A stretch of DNA of 51,209 nt from an uncultured Collinsella sp. (GTDB lineage: Bacteria; Actinomycetota; Coriobacteriia; Coriobacteriales; Coriobacteriaceae): positions 1 through 51,209 of the forward strand of contig CABQJK010000012.1 in NCBI GenBank assembly GCA_902464495.1, in the 5' to 3' direction. The notes beneath the pieces were generated by a model. It saw only the letters and a list, made by a program, of their open reading frames with translations, searched no databases and had not been told where the DNA came from. This document shows, one piece after another, positions 32,023-43,493 of this stretch (positions are counted from its first letter, which is position 1; each line of letters starts with the position of its first letter). Both the position numbers and the translations under genes were made by a program.

Positions 32023-32086
32023 GGTTGATTTCCGATCTCAGCCGAACACATTGAGCGGAAAGGCCGTTCCCGCAGTCAGTCGAACG
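32023..32086 (+). repeat. Right 64-bp direct repeat of the genomic island (attR-like)
   Basis: Matches 24811-24874 with two substitutions, at 32060 and 32080. It is followed at once by a perfect 12-bp GC hairpin (GTCCCCGGGGCC 32086-32097 with 32105-32116), which the left copy lacks. Confidence 0.8.
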
Positions 32087-32310
32087 TCCCCGGGGCCCTT
32101 CTCAGGCCCCGGGGACGGCATTTTCCCAGTTGAAGGAACGGTGGAGATGTGTTTCGATGGGTCAGATTCGTGTCGTTCCGAAAAGACCGTGAACCTTTTG
32201 TGGGACACGCGGCGCCGTGGTACCATAGCCAAGTTTGTTGTCTTGGTCGGAAACCAAGACGCCTTATGCGCTGATCGGTAACCAGCGCCTGACCAATAAG
32301 GAGTCCTACC
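32087..32310 (+). promoter_or_regulatory. rpmE promoter and structured leader
   Basis: TTGTGG (32198-32203), a 17-nt spacer and TACCAT (32221-32226) form a plausible sigma-70 promoter. The leader contains two small stems, CTTGGT/ACCAAG (about 32242-32258) and GCGCTG/CAGCGC (about 32269-32288), then AAGGAG before the rpmE ATG. Upstream lies the GC hairpin that follows the right direct repeat. L31 genes are often autoregulated or zinc-controlled through their leaders; no Zur box is evident. Confidence 0.5.
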
Positions 32311-32736
32311 ATGAAGCAGGGTATCCATCCCCAGTATGTCGAGTGCACGGTGACGTGCTCCTGCGGCAACACCTTCAAGACGCACGCTACCGTGTCCGAG
32401 ATGAAGGTCGAGCTTTGCAACGAGTGCCACCCGTTCTACACCGGCCAGCAGAAGTTCGTCGACACCGGTGGACGCGTCCAGCGCTTCGCCGACAAGTTCG
32501 GTGGCGCCGCTGCCGCCCAGCTCAAGAAGGCTGAGGAGGCCAAGGCTGCCAAGGCCGCCAAGGCTGCTGAGGCCGAGGCCGCTCGCAAGGCCGCCGCTGA
32601 GGCTAAGGCTGCCGAGAAGGCTAAACGTGCCGCTAAGTTCGCCGAGGAGGCTGCCAAGCAGGCCGCCGAGGCTCCCGCAGAGGCTCCCGTCGAGGAGGCC
32701 GCTGCCGAGGCCGAGACCACCGAGGCTGCTGAGTAA
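32311..32736 (+). CDS. rpmE: 50S ribosomal protein L31, zinc type, with long Ala/Glu/Lys tail
   Basis: 141 residues, about twice the usual 65-85. The first 70 are a standard zinc L31: MKQGIHPQYVECTVTCSCGN with CxC, then LCNECHPFYTGQQKFVDTGG with CxxC. The rest is a predicted helical extension made almost only of Ala, Lys and Glu (AKAAKAAKAAEAEAARKAAA), ending acidic. The frame is open with no stop or frameshift, so the tail is real. Similar tails are found on Collinsella L31, in my recollection. It is the first core gene after the island. Confidence 0.95.
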   Translation: MKQGIHPQYVECTVTCSCGNTFKTHATVSEMKVELCNECHPFYTGQQKFVDTGGRVQRFADKFGGAAAAQLKKAEEAKAAKAAKAAEAEAARKAAAEAKAAEKAKRAAKFAEEAAKQAAEAPAEAPVEEAAAEAETTEAAE

Positions 32737-32773
32737 ATAGCTCGCCGCGGAATCACTCGCATTCATGGCATGA

Positions 32774-32813
32774 GGGCCGTGCATCCATTTGGGTGCGCGG
32801 CCCTTTTCTTTTT
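32774..32813 (+). terminator. Terminator after rpmE
   Basis: GGGCCGTGCATCC (32774-32786) pairs with GGTGCGCGGCCC (32792-32803), with one bulge and one G-U, followed by TTTTCTTTTTATT. Confidence 0.88.
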
Positions 32814-32847
32814 ATTGGTGCAAGCTAACCTGTCCCCGTGGCACCAA
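32814..32847. repeat. REP-like palindrome, CCTGTCCC type
   Basis: TTGGTGC (32815-32821) pairs with GCACCAA (32841-32847) around AACCTGTCCCC. Same length and core as 18826-18859; the two differ mostly in the stems by paired changes, which suggests selection for the hairpin. Confidence 0.65.
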
Positions 32848-32875
32848 ATGGCAGAGAGACGGCGTTTGCTCAGAT

Positions 32876-32914
32876 AAAACCTGCCAAAATAAACCCGTTC
32901 CATTGCGGCAGGTT
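32876..32914. repeat. Palindromic repeat, AACCTGCC type
   Basis: AACCTGCC (32878-32885) pairs with GGCAGGTT (32907-32914) around AAAATAAACC. A second copy with the same AAAATAAACC loop lies at 50251-50292. No gene is present from 32737 to 33043; apart from the rpmE terminator and these two palindromes, nothing else stands out. Confidence 0.65.
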
Positions 32915-33043
32915 GGTCATAGTTATTACGTGGCGGTCGAGGTCGACCGTATAGGCCGCGCCTTGTTTGGCTAAAGTACAATCATCTGTGTTTAACTCGC
33001 CCGCAGCTGCACGGCGTGGGCGATGGCCAAAAAGGAAAACCAC

Positions 33044-35850
<2,807 letters not shown>

Positions 35851-35851
<1 letters not shown>

Positions 35852-36999
35852 TGGCAGAGGCTTTAGAGGTAACGCCCGCCGAGCTGGACGCGTTTGCGGA
35901 CCGGCTCGGCGAGGTCGAGTCGTATCTCCATCTGGACGAGAAGCGCACCCGCGTGACCGAGCTCGAGGCCAAAAGCGTGGCTCCCGGCTTTTGGGATGAC
36001 GCCGACGCCGCTCGCGCCACCATGGAGGAGATCGCGCGCGCCAAGGAAGACATCGCCGCCGTGGATACAGCGCGCGGCGAGCTTTCCGATGCCCGCGCGG
36101 CGCTGGAGCTTGCCGAGGAGATGGGGGATGACCCCGACGCCGCTGCCCTTCGTGAGGAGGCTGCGGCTACGGCAGAGCGCCTGGCCCGCGCCATCGACGA
36201 GCTTGAGCTTTCGAGCTGGTTTACCGGTGAGTTCGATCACGGCGATGCCATTGTGACCATCAAGCCCGGACAGGGTGGCCTGGAGGCCCAGGACTGGACC
36301 TTCATGCTCTTTAAGATGTACATGAAGTACTGTCAGCGTCGCGGCTGGAAAGTCACCATCAACGACTGTCCCGCGGCCGAGGTCATCGGCATCGATCGCG
36401 CGACCTTTACCGTCGAGGGCAAGGACGCGTTCGGTATGCTGCGCGCCGAGGCCGGTGTGCATCGCCTGGTGCGCATTAGCCCCACCGACGACAAGAAGCG
36501 CCGCCAGACCACGTTTGCCGGCGTCGAGGTCATCCCCGTGCTGCCTGACGATATCGACATCGAGATCAATCCCGACGATATCCGCGTGGACGTGTATCAC
36601 GCGAGCGGCCCGGGCGGCCAGGGCGTCAACACCACCGACTCCGCCGTACGTGTGACGCATTTTCCCAGCGGCATCGTTGTCACTTGCCAAAACGAGCGCA
36701 GCCAGATTCAAAACAAGGCCGCGTGCATGCAGATTCTCAAGGCCCGTCTGTACGAGATCGAGCTCGAGAAGCGCGCCGAGGCACTCGACGAGATTCGCGG
36801 GCCAAAGACCACGATCGGTTTTGGCAACCAGATTCGCAGCTACGTGCTCTACCCGTACCAGATGGTCAAGGATCTGCGTTCGGGCGTGGAGACCAGCAAT
36901 GTCGAGGCCGTTCTTGACGATGGCGACCTGGACCCGTTTGTTATTGGCTACCATCGCTGGGCCACCGGCAACGCTGACGCAGAGATCCCATCTGCATAA
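35851..36999 (+). CDS. prfB: Peptide chain release factor 2, with SPT in place of SPF
   Basis: 382 residues in one frame; the programmed +1 frameshift found near codon 26 of many prfB genes is absent. GGQ is at 255-257 (ASGPGGQGVN). RF2 rather than RF1 is indicated by VHRLVRISPTDDKKRRQTTF and by DIDIEINPDDIRVDVY. The stop-codon-reading tripeptide, normally SPF, reads SPT (S210, P211, T212; codons AGC CCC ACC). It releases peptides at UGA and UAA. It is coupled to secA by a one-base overlap, a common pairing. Confidence 0.96.
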
Positions 37000-37085
37000 A
37001 CCGCCCGGTTTATGTGGAAATGGATAAAACCCTCCGAGCAGGGTGGTTTTGTATCCAAAGCAAACCCTGCGCAGGGGTGGTTTTT
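36996..37085 (+). terminator. Stacked hairpins and terminator after prfB
   Basis: Three hairpins follow the gene: ATAAACC/GGTTTAT (36996-37013, overlapping the stop), GGATA...TATCC with an inner AAAACC/GGTTTT (37022-37056), and AAACC...GGTTTTT around CCTGCGCAGG (37062-37085). Only the last has a T-run and is the likely terminator. Confidence 0.75.
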
Positions 37086-37125
37086 GTTCGGCGAATCGGT
37101 AGAATCGAATACAGCAAGAAGTTCG

Positions 37126-37153
37126 AAGCGCATCCGTTTGGGTGCGCTTTTTT
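37126..37153 (+). terminator. Terminator-like hairpin directly before the YitT gene
   Basis: AAGCGCATCC (37126-37135) pairs with GGGTGCGCTT (37140-37149), with one G-U, followed by TTTTTT. It ends just before the ribosome binding site GAGGGAGG. A -10-like TAGAAT (37100-37105) lies upstream, so it may be an attenuator in the leader rather than a second terminator for prfB. Confidence 0.7.
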
Positions 37154-37165
37154 GAGGGAGGTAGC

Positions 37166-38056
37166 ATGGCATATCGTCTGGACATCAAGCGCATTCTATC
37201 GATGAACTTCTTTCACGACCTGCCCCAGATTATGTTGGGGTGCGCTCTGGCCGCTATTGCGACCGACCTGTTTTTGATTCCCAACGGCCTTGCTGCCGGT
37301 GGTGTTACGGGCCTTGCCACCATTATCCAGGCGGTCGGCGCATCGCGCGGCATATCGCTTCCCGTTGGTATTCAGACGATTGTGATGAACGCCTTGCTGT
37401 TGCTGGTCGTTATGCGCGAGGGCGGCATGTTCTACGTGGTGCAGACCGCGACGGGCTTTGTGCTGCTGGGCTTCTTTACCGATCTGTTCGCCCCGTTTGT
37501 AGCACCTCTGGCGGATGCGGACTTGATGCTCCCTGCCATGTGGGGCGGCATTATTACAGGCATCGGTTACGGCATGGTGCTGCGCGCCGGCGCCAACACC
37601 GGCGGCTCGGACACGATTGGCCAAATCATCTCGCGTAATACCTCGCTGCCCGTGGGCTCGACCGTCATGGCGATCGATGTTGCCGTATGCGCGCTGTCGG
37701 CTCCGGTCTTTTCAATCGAAAATGCACTATATGCAGGCCTTTCGATGGTCATTAGCGGCTACGTGATCGATGCCGTGGTCGATGGTGGCAACAAACGCCG
37801 TATGGTACTCATCATCTCGGACAAGTTCCCTGATATCGCTGCCGATATCATGTATGGCCTGGGTCGTGGTTGTACCAAGTTTAAGGCGACTGGCATGTAT
37901 TCGGGCGCCGAGAAGCCGGTGATCATGGTCATCGTGAGCCGTCGCGAGCTCAATACGCTCAAGACCATTGTGCGCGAGCGCGATCCTCATGCCATCGTGA
38001 CGGTTGCCGACGTTACGGAAACCTTCGGTGAGGGCTTTAAGGACATTAACGCGTAG
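37166..38056 (+). CDS. YitT family membrane protein (DUF161/DUF2179)
   Basis: 296 residues from ATG 37166 (GAGGGAGG upstream). Five or so membrane segments in the first 200 residues include the family motifs NGLAAGGVTGLATI and VLRAGANTGGSDTIGQII. The cytosolic DUF2179 domain follows (RMVLIISDKFPDIAADIM, GRGCTKFKATGMYSGAEKP, ending DVTETFGEGF). Function is not established; transporter or channel roles have been proposed. It may be controlled by the terminator-like leader. Confidence 0.93.
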   Translation: MAYRLDIKRILSMNFFHDLPQIMLGCALAAIATDLFLIPNGLAAGGVTGLATIIQAVGASRGISLPVGIQTIVMNALLLLVVMREGGMFYVVQTATGFVLLGFFTDLFAPFVAPLADADLMLPAMWGGIITGIGYGMVLRAGANTGGSDTIGQIISRNTSLPVGSTVMAIDVAVCALSAPVFSIENALYAGLSMVISGYVIDAVVDGGNKRRMVLIISDKFPDIAADIMYGLGRGCTKFKATGMYSGAEKPVIMVIVSRRELNTLKTIVRERDPHAIVTVADVTETFGEGFKDINA

Positions 38057-38263
38057 GGTCGACCGCGTTCCATCCAAAAGACGTTCACATTGATAAACCG
38101 TTTCATCAGCGGTTCTGCCTGCTCAATTGCTCAAATAATGATAAAAAGTCTGGTAAAGCCATCAGTTTCCAGCATAATGAAGGACGTACGTGCATCGCGG
38201 CTGGGTTGGGATGATCTTCTGTGCCGTGCGCATTTTGTCTAATGAGGATGAAAGGAAGGCACA

Positions 38264-39094
38264 ATGAGCGACGAAGAGCTCAAAAAGGTTGCCAACGAGG
38301 TAAGGAAGGGCATCGTCACCGGCGTGCACGCTGCCAAGTCCGGCCATCCGGGCGGTTCGCTCGGCGCTGCCGACATCATGACCTATCTGTACTTTGAGGA
38401 AATGAACGTCGACCCGGCCGATCCCCGCAAGGCCGATCGCGACCGTTTTGTGCTCTCCAAGGGCCATTGCGCTCCGGGTCTGTACGCCGTGCTCGCCGAG
38501 CGTGGGTTCTTCCCCAAGGAGGATCTTGAGACGCTGCGCCACATCGGCAGCCACCTGCAGGGCCATCCCAACATGAACGACACCCCGGGCGTCGACATGT
38601 CCACCGGCTCGCTCGGCCAGGGCATTTCCGCCGCCGTGGGCATGGCCGTTGCCGCCAAGCACTGGGGCGATACTTATCGCACGTACGCCCTGCTGGGTGA
38701 TGGCGAGAGCGAGGAGGGCCAGGTCTGGGAGGCCGCCATGTTTGCCGGCAACCAGCAGCTCGATAACCTCTGCGTGATCGTCGACCACAACGGCCTTCAG
38801 ATTGACGGTCCCGTCGAGGAGGTCAACGACCCCATGCCGCTCGCCGACAAGTTCCGCGCGTTCAAGTTCCACGTGGTTGAGCTCGCCGACGGCAACGACT
38901 TCGACCAGATCCGCGCCGCCTTTGCCGAGGCTCGCGCCACCAAGGGGCAGCCGACCGCCATTATCGCCGAGACCACAAAGGGCAAGGGCGTGTCCTTTAT
39001 GGAGAACCAGGTTGGTTGGCACGGCAAGGCCCCCAACGATGAACAGTTTGAGCAGGCCATGGCAGAGCTCACGGCCGCCGGAGAGGAGCTCTAG
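38264..39094 (+). CDS. Transketolase, N-terminal subunit
   Basis: 276 residues. Thiamine-diphosphate binding motif LGDGESEEGQVWEAAMFAGN (GDG...N) and SKGHCAPGLYAVLAERGF are seen, with SGHPGGSLGAADIMTYLY at the N-terminus. It is the first half of a transketolase split in two genes, as is common in Actinobacteria and Clostridia. GAAAGGAAGG precedes the ATG. The stop is 1 nt from the second half. A weak promoter may be present in the 207-nt gap before it (CATAAT at 38173-38178). Confidence 0.95.
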   Translation: MSDEELKKVANEVRKGIVTGVHAAKSGHPGGSLGAADIMTYLYFEEMNVDPADPRKADRDRFVLSKGHCAPGLYAVLAERGFFPKEDLETLRHIGSHLQGHPNMNDTPGVDMSTGSLGQGISAAVGMAVAAKHWGDTYRTYALLGDGESEEGQVWEAAMFAGNQQLDNLCVIVDHNGLQIDGPVEEVNDPMPLADKFRAFKFHVVELADGNDFDQIRAAFAEARATKGQPTAIIAETTKGKGVSFMENQVGWHGKAPNDEQFEQAMAELTAAGEEL

Positions 39095-39095
39095 G

Positions 39096-40037
39096 ATGGC
39101 AGACGTCAAGAAAATCGCCACGCGTGTAAGCTACGGCGAGGCCCTCGTCGAGCTCGCCAACGAGCACGATGACTTTGTGGTCCTCGACGCCGACCTGGCC
39201 GCCGCCACGCAGACCGGTAAGTTTAAGGCCGCTTGCCCCGACCGCTTCTTCGACGTGGGTATCGCCGAGAGCAACCTGATGGGCGTCGCCGCCGGTATCG
39301 CAACCACCGGTCGCGTTGCCTTTGCGAGCACCTTTGCCATGTTCGCTGCCGGCCGCGCCTTTGAGCAGGTCCGTAACTCCATCGGCTACCCGCACCTCAA
39401 CGTTAAGATCGGTGCCACGCACGCTGGTATCTCGGTGGGCGAGGACGGTGCCACACACCAGTGCTGCGAGGATATCGCCCTGATGCGCGTCATCCCCGGC
39501 ATGACCGTTATCGTTCCTGCCGACGACGTCGAGGCCCGCGCCGTGACGCGCGCCGCCTACGAGTGCGACGGTCCGGTGTACATGCGCTTCGCCCGTCTGG
39601 CCTCGCCGGTTATTAACGACCCCGAGACCTACAAGTTCGAGTTGGGTAAGGGCATTGTCATGCGCGAGGGCGCCGACGTCACCATCATCGCCTGCGGCCT
39701 GATGGTCGGCGAGGCTCTCGAGGCCGCCGAGCAGCTTGCTGCCGAGGGCATCGATGCCGAGGTCATCAACATGCACACCATCAAGCCCATCGATGCCGAC
39801 CTGATCGTCAAGAGCGCCACCAAGACCGGCCACGTCGTGACCGTCGAGGAACACTCCGTGATCGGCGGCCTGGGCAGCGCCGTCGCTGATGTCCTGTGCG
39901 AGCAGTGCCCGACGCCACTCAAGAAGATCGGCGTCAACGACACCTTCGGCGAGTCCGGCCCGGGCGCCGAGCTCCTGCACAAGTATGGCCTGGACGCCGC
40001 CAACATCGTGGCAACCACCAAGGAGTTCTTGGCATAA
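39096..40037 (+). CDS. Transketolase, C-terminal subunit
   Basis: 313 residues. The pyrimidine-binding domain has DADLAAATQTGKFKAACPDR and FFDVGIAESNLMGVAAGIA (the conserved catalytic Glu), and the C-terminal domain ends GVNDTFGESGPGAELLHKYG. With the preceding gene it moves two-carbon units in the non-oxidative pentose phosphate pathway. GGAGAGGAG lies upstream and the gap is one base. A terminator follows. Confidence 0.95.
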   Translation: MADVKKIATRVSYGEALVELANEHDDFVVLDADLAAATQTGKFKAACPDRFFDVGIAESNLMGVAAGIATTGRVAFASTFAMFAAGRAFEQVRNSIGYPHLNVKIGATHAGISVGEDGATHQCCEDIALMRVIPGMTVIVPADDVEARAVTRAAYECDGPVYMRFARLASPVINDPETYKFELGKGIVMREGADVTIIACGLMVGEALEAAEQLAAEGIDAEVINMHTIKPIDADLIVKSATKTGHVVTVEEHSVIGGLGSAVADVLCEQCPTPLKKIGVNDTFGESGPGAELLHKYGLDAANIVATTKEFLA

Positions 40038-40092
40038 GGCGGTCTGCTTTGGCCTTAACTTGAGAGCCGCTTTTCGCATTGGGTAACGAATA

Positions 40093-40130
40093 AGCCGGGG
40101 CGCCTTCCATGTGGAGGGCACCCCGGCTTT
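40093..40130 (+). terminator. Terminator after the transketolase genes
   Basis: AGCCGGGGCGCCTTCCA (40093-40109) pairs with TGGAGGGCACCCCGGCT (40112-40128), with one mismatch and one G-U. TTT follows. Confidence 0.85.
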
Positions 40131-40465
40131 GTGTTTGAAGGCGGCGGGGAAAGAAGTTAGAGAGGTTTTACGGTCGGGCCAGGGCGCAGTTGCGCAACGT
40201 TCAGCCCTAAACCCTAACAGCCAGAGGCGAATCGGAGAGGATTTCGCCCTGACATACGTGAGTTTCCGCAGGTCAGAAAGAGGGAGTAAATTTCGGGGCT
40301 GGCACCCGCAGGCCAGGGCGTTGCGAGCTAAATCGGCGGCGCGATAACAAGAAGGCGGGATTAACTCCCGCCTTCAGACAATCCATCTTCGCCCAGATGG
40401 TACGCAATCACTCGAAGGTTCGCCGATTCATGCATTCTTGGCGGCAACGGCTCTGCTTGACATCA
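40131..40465. other. Gene-free region with hairpins between transketolase and ABC operon
   Basis: No open frame here looks like a gene. Contents: GGCGAA/TTCGCC (about 40220-40248), a perfect 10-bp stem GAAGGCGGGA/TCCCGCCTTC with TTAAC loop (40351-40375), and CCATCT/AGATGG (40383-40400). The last two could end the minus-strand permease transcript, though T-runs are poor. Confidence 0.5.
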
Positions 40466-41719
40466 TCAGGCAACCTGATGGCGTTTGAACGTCCTTATCG
40501 CGAGAACAATGCCCGCCGCGAAAAGCAGAAGGTAGAAAGCAGCGAGGAACACGGGGAGCTCGACCACGACAGGGCCTATGGCGTACGAGACCATGTCGAA
40601 GAGGTTCAAGGGGTTCAGTGCGTCGTAGGGGAACAGGTAGATGATGTGGTTCGCGATGCTGCTCGTCATCGTCGGCACGAAGATCGGAATCAAGATGAGA
40701 GCAACGCCGACTGCGAGGATTCCCATGGGGCTGTCTACCTTGGCCGATAGCGCAAGCACTATCCCAAGGAGGGCGAGGGTTGCGAGATGCCCGACGAGGC
40801 AGCATATGAGGGCGGCGGCTGACAGGCTTATGCCGTAGGTGCATGTGATGTTGCAGATCTGGATGGGTAGACCTGCGCCGTCGGCTCCGTAGAAGACGAG
40901 CGGTATTGCCAGGAAGACGAGTGTGAAGACCCAGTATATGGCGCTTGCCGCGATCACAGAGGCTGCCGCCTTCGCGCGCCCGAGCCTTGATTTGCCGAAC
41001 TTGGTGGACAGCAGGATGGCGTCGGTTTTGGCCCGGTACTCCCCGTTGAACACCGATGCGCACGTTATCACGACTGCGAGCATCGCGAATATGAGGAACT
41101 GGGCGAGGTTGAGGAACTCCGCCCACCCTCCTGCGTATCCGTACTCGATGGGCGTGTGCACACCTTGCGCCTTCTCGCTCCAGAACGCCCTCTCCTCGTC
41201 GTTGTACGAGAGGGCCCCGTTCGCGTGGAGCTCGGAGACTATCTTCGAGCGGACTTGTCCGTAGAGGTCGACGGTGCCAGTCGTGTCGATAGTGGCTACC
41301 GCGGACACGGGCATCTGGTTGTCTTGCATCCAAGGGCTTGTCAGCAGCGCCATAAGGGAGCCGTTCTTCGCTCTGAACTCCCAGTACTCGTCCGCCTTTT
41401 CCCCGTAGGGCTTTCTGTCCATTCTGTACTCTTCCTTGACCTCGCCGTCCGGACCGACGAACTCCTTGAACTCGCGGAGCGCCTCGGTGGCCTTCTTGTC
41501 GGTGATGGGGCCTGCGAGCGCTTCCGCGTTTGCCTTTATCTGGGCGATGGCGGCAGTGCCCTCGAATTCGGTGCCCATCTCCTTGGGTTCGAGGGCGTAC
41601 TGGGACGTTACGTAGAAGAAGGCTATGACCGCGACCAACACCAGGACGGCTGCTATAGAGACCTGCGAGACGCGCCTTGAGAGCATCTTCTTGAGCTCGT
41701 ATCTGATGAGGCTACCCAC
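40466..41719 (-). CDS. ABC-2 transporter permease
   Basis: 417 residues from GTG 41719 (AAAGGAG 6 nt upstream), overlapping the ATPase gene by 8 nt. First membrane segment about 20-40 after a basic start (RYELKKMLSRRVSQ), a long extracytoplasmic region of about 180 residues (to SEKAQGVHTPIEY), then six or so segments to the end. It is the membrane part of the sigma-controlled transporter. Size and layout resemble ABC-2 permeases for peptides or antibiotics, but substrate is unknown. Confidence 0.85.
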   Translation of the reverse strand: MGSLIRYELKKMLSRRVSQVSIAAVLVLVAVIAFFYVTSQYALEPKEMGTEFEGTAAIAQIKANAEALAGPITDKKATEALREFKEFVGPDGEVKEEYRMDRKPYGEKADEYWEFRAKNGSLMALLTSPWMQDNQMPVSAVATIDTTGTVDLYGQVRSKIVSELHANGALSYNDEERAFWSEKAQGVHTPIEYGYAGGWAEFLNLAQFLIFAMLAVVITCASVFNGEYRAKTDAILLSTKFGKSRLGRAKAAASVIAASAIYWVFTLVFLAIPLVFYGADGAGLPIQICNITCTYGISLSAAALICCLVGHLATLALLGIVLALSAKVDSPMGILAVGVALILIPIFVPTMTSSIANHIIYLFPYDALNPLNLFDMVSYAIGPVVVELPVFLAAFYLLLFAAGIVLAIRTFKRHQVA

Positions 41720-42659
41720 GGTGCGCTCCTTTCCTGCGTGCGATTGCGTCCTGCCCCACTTCCGCTTTCGTTTGCGAAACCGGCAGGCACCCGGACTGCT
41801 CTTGGAAGAGGTAGAGGTAGACGTCCTCCAGCGTCGGCTCCACGGCGCGCGCACTCGGATGCGGACGCTGCTGCGCCACCACGCGAACGATGGCAGAGCC
41901 GTCCTGGGCGTAGTGGATGTTGCCCACCGTGAGCGATGCCGACATGGCGTCTGCCTCCCTCGGGGCGACAGCGCACTCCCAGACGCATCCCCTGATGTCC
42001 CCCGTGATCTCTTCGACCGTGCCCGTCGTGATGATGCCGCCAGCGCGCATCACGAGAATCTCGTCGGCGATGTACTCCACGTCCGAGACGATGTGCGTGG
42101 AGAGGATGACGATCTTGTCTTGGGCGAGAGGGGATATGAGGTTGCGGAAGCGGACGCGCTCCTTGGGGTCGAGCCCCGCGGTGGGCTCGTCGAGCACGAG
42201 GACGGACGGGTCGTTGAGCATCGCCTGGGCGATGCCGAGCCGCTGCTTCATGCCGCCGGAGAAGGTCTTGACCTTCCGCTTTGCGGCCTCTGCGAGGCCG
42301 ACAACGCCCAAGAGTTCGCGCGTGCGCACTTTCGCCTGCTGCGCGGTGAGCCCCTTGAGCGATGCCAGGTACATCATGAAGTCGCAAGCCGTGAAATCCG
42401 GGTAGTAGCCGAAGTCCTGGGGCAGGTACCCGAGGCGTGCCCGATAGCCGTCGCCAAGCTGGTCTATGGGGGTGCCCCCGAACAGCACGCTTCCCGATGT
42501 CGGCCTCATGACGTCGCATATCATGCGCATGAGCGTGGTCTTGCCCGCGCCGTTGGCCCCGAGTAGGCCGTAGACGCCGGGCGTGAAGCTGAAGCTCACG
42601 CGATCGACAGCGATATGGCTGCCGAACTGCTTGGTGAGCCTGTCGAGCCTGAGTTCCAT
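41712..42659 (-). CDS. ABC-2 transporter ATP-binding protein
   Basis: 315 residues. Walker A LLGANGAGKTTLM, Q-loop GYLPQDFGYYPDF, signature FSGGMKQRLGIAQ, Walker B VLVLDEPTAGLDP and STHIVSDVEYIAD are canonical. The C-terminal 90 residues form the variable extension of drug/bacitracin-type ABC ATPases. AAGGAAC precedes the ATG. The gene overlaps the permease at its end and follows the membrane gene by 48 nt. Confidence 0.95.
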   Translation of the reverse strand: MELRLDRLTKQFGSHIAVDRVSFSFTPGVYGLLGANGAGKTTLMRMICDVMRPTSGSVLFGGTPIDQLGDGYRARLGYLPQDFGYYPDFTACDFMMYLASLKGLTAQQAKVRTRELLGVVGLAEAAKRKVKTFSGGMKQRLGIAQAMLNDPSVLVLDEPTAGLDPKERVRFRNLISPLAQDKIVILSTHIVSDVEYIADEILVMRAGGIITTGTVEEITGDIRGCVWECAVAPREADAMSASLTVGNIHYAQDGSAIVRVVAQQRPHPSARAVEPTLEDVYLYLFQEQSGCLPVSQTKAEVGQDAIARRKGAHRG

Positions 42660-42707
42660 GTTCGTTCCTTGTCCTTCGTTCGATGTTGCAGATAAGCAGG
42701 AGGAGAG

Positions 42708-43493
42708 CTAGAGCGCCGCCTTTGACAGGTGTGGCGAGAGGCCGCCCGAGACGCAGCGCATGAGCCTTGACGCCTCCAGGGCGGCGAGCGCCATGGAGGC
42801 CATGAGCGCCGCGACCCATACGGCGAGAGACGCACCCTCGTACCAGAGGGGGAACGTCGCGCTCAGCAGCCAGAGCGCCGCGAGTACGGACATCGCGGGA
42901 GCGACGCTGGCGACGAGCGAGTTGCCCGGCAGACGGCGCGCCGCATAGAAGCAGGTGGCACACGAGCAGAAGAACGGCGTGCATGCGTACAGCAGTACGC
43001 GAAGCGCGTCGATCCCCGCGAGCGTTGGCACTGCCGCAACGGCGAGCGTAATCCAAAGCACGTCGGCCAGGCCGAAAAGCAAAAGCCTGCTCGCCAGCAC
43101 TTGCACGCAGCTGAACCGGCATGAGTACTCCATCTCGCAGACGCGGGTCTCGAAGCTCTTGAATACCGATGGTGCCGCTATGGCAACCGAGAGGGCCGAT
43201 GCCGCCATGACGACGATGGGGCTTCCCGAGTGCGGGCCGATCTCACCGACGAGAACGAGCATGCATGCCAGAAGCGCGATCTGGAGCATCCATGCCCAGG
43301 GACGCACGAACCGAACCTGGCTCGCGACGAACCGCCAGAGCGGGATGTAACCCGCCTCCCTCGCGCCTCCGCAGGCGCGAGCCGCCTCTGCTTCCACGAG
43401 CAGCAAGGTGCGCTTGCGCGCCGAAGCGTCGGGGGATGCCGCGTCAGCGGCGTAGTAGCTCCTCAGCGCATCCTTTAGCTTCGAGTCATTCAT
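42708..43493 (-). CDS. Integral membrane protein of the sigma operon (possible anti-sigma)
   Basis: 261 residues. The first about 60 are cytosolic and helical (MNDSKLKDALRSYYAADAAS), followed by six hydrophobic segments from about residue 66. No peptidase or zinc HxxxCxxC anti-sigma motif is seen. It overlaps the sigma gene by 8 nt and lies before the ABC genes. The position directly after an ECF sigma factor, and the soluble N-terminus, make an anti-sigma role reasonable, but it could also be a transporter component. Confidence 0.7.
   Translation of the reverse strand: MNDSKLKDALRSYYAADAASPDASARKRTLLLVEAEAARACGGAREAGYIPLWRFVASQVRFVRPWAWMLQIALLACMLVLVGEIGPHSGSPIVVMAASALSVAIAAPSVFKSFETRVCEMEYSCRFSCVQVLASRLLLFGLADVLWITLAVAAVPTLAGIDALRVLLYACTPFFCSCATCFYAARRLPGNSLVASVAPAMSVLAALWLLSATFPLWYEGASLAVWVAALMASMALAALEASRLMRCVSGGLSPHLSKAAL

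Noticed and set aside
41156..42566. Long plus-strand frames over the ABC operon
   Set aside because: They are antisense shadows of the ATPase and permease, whose motifs and overlaps clearly place the genes on the minus strand.
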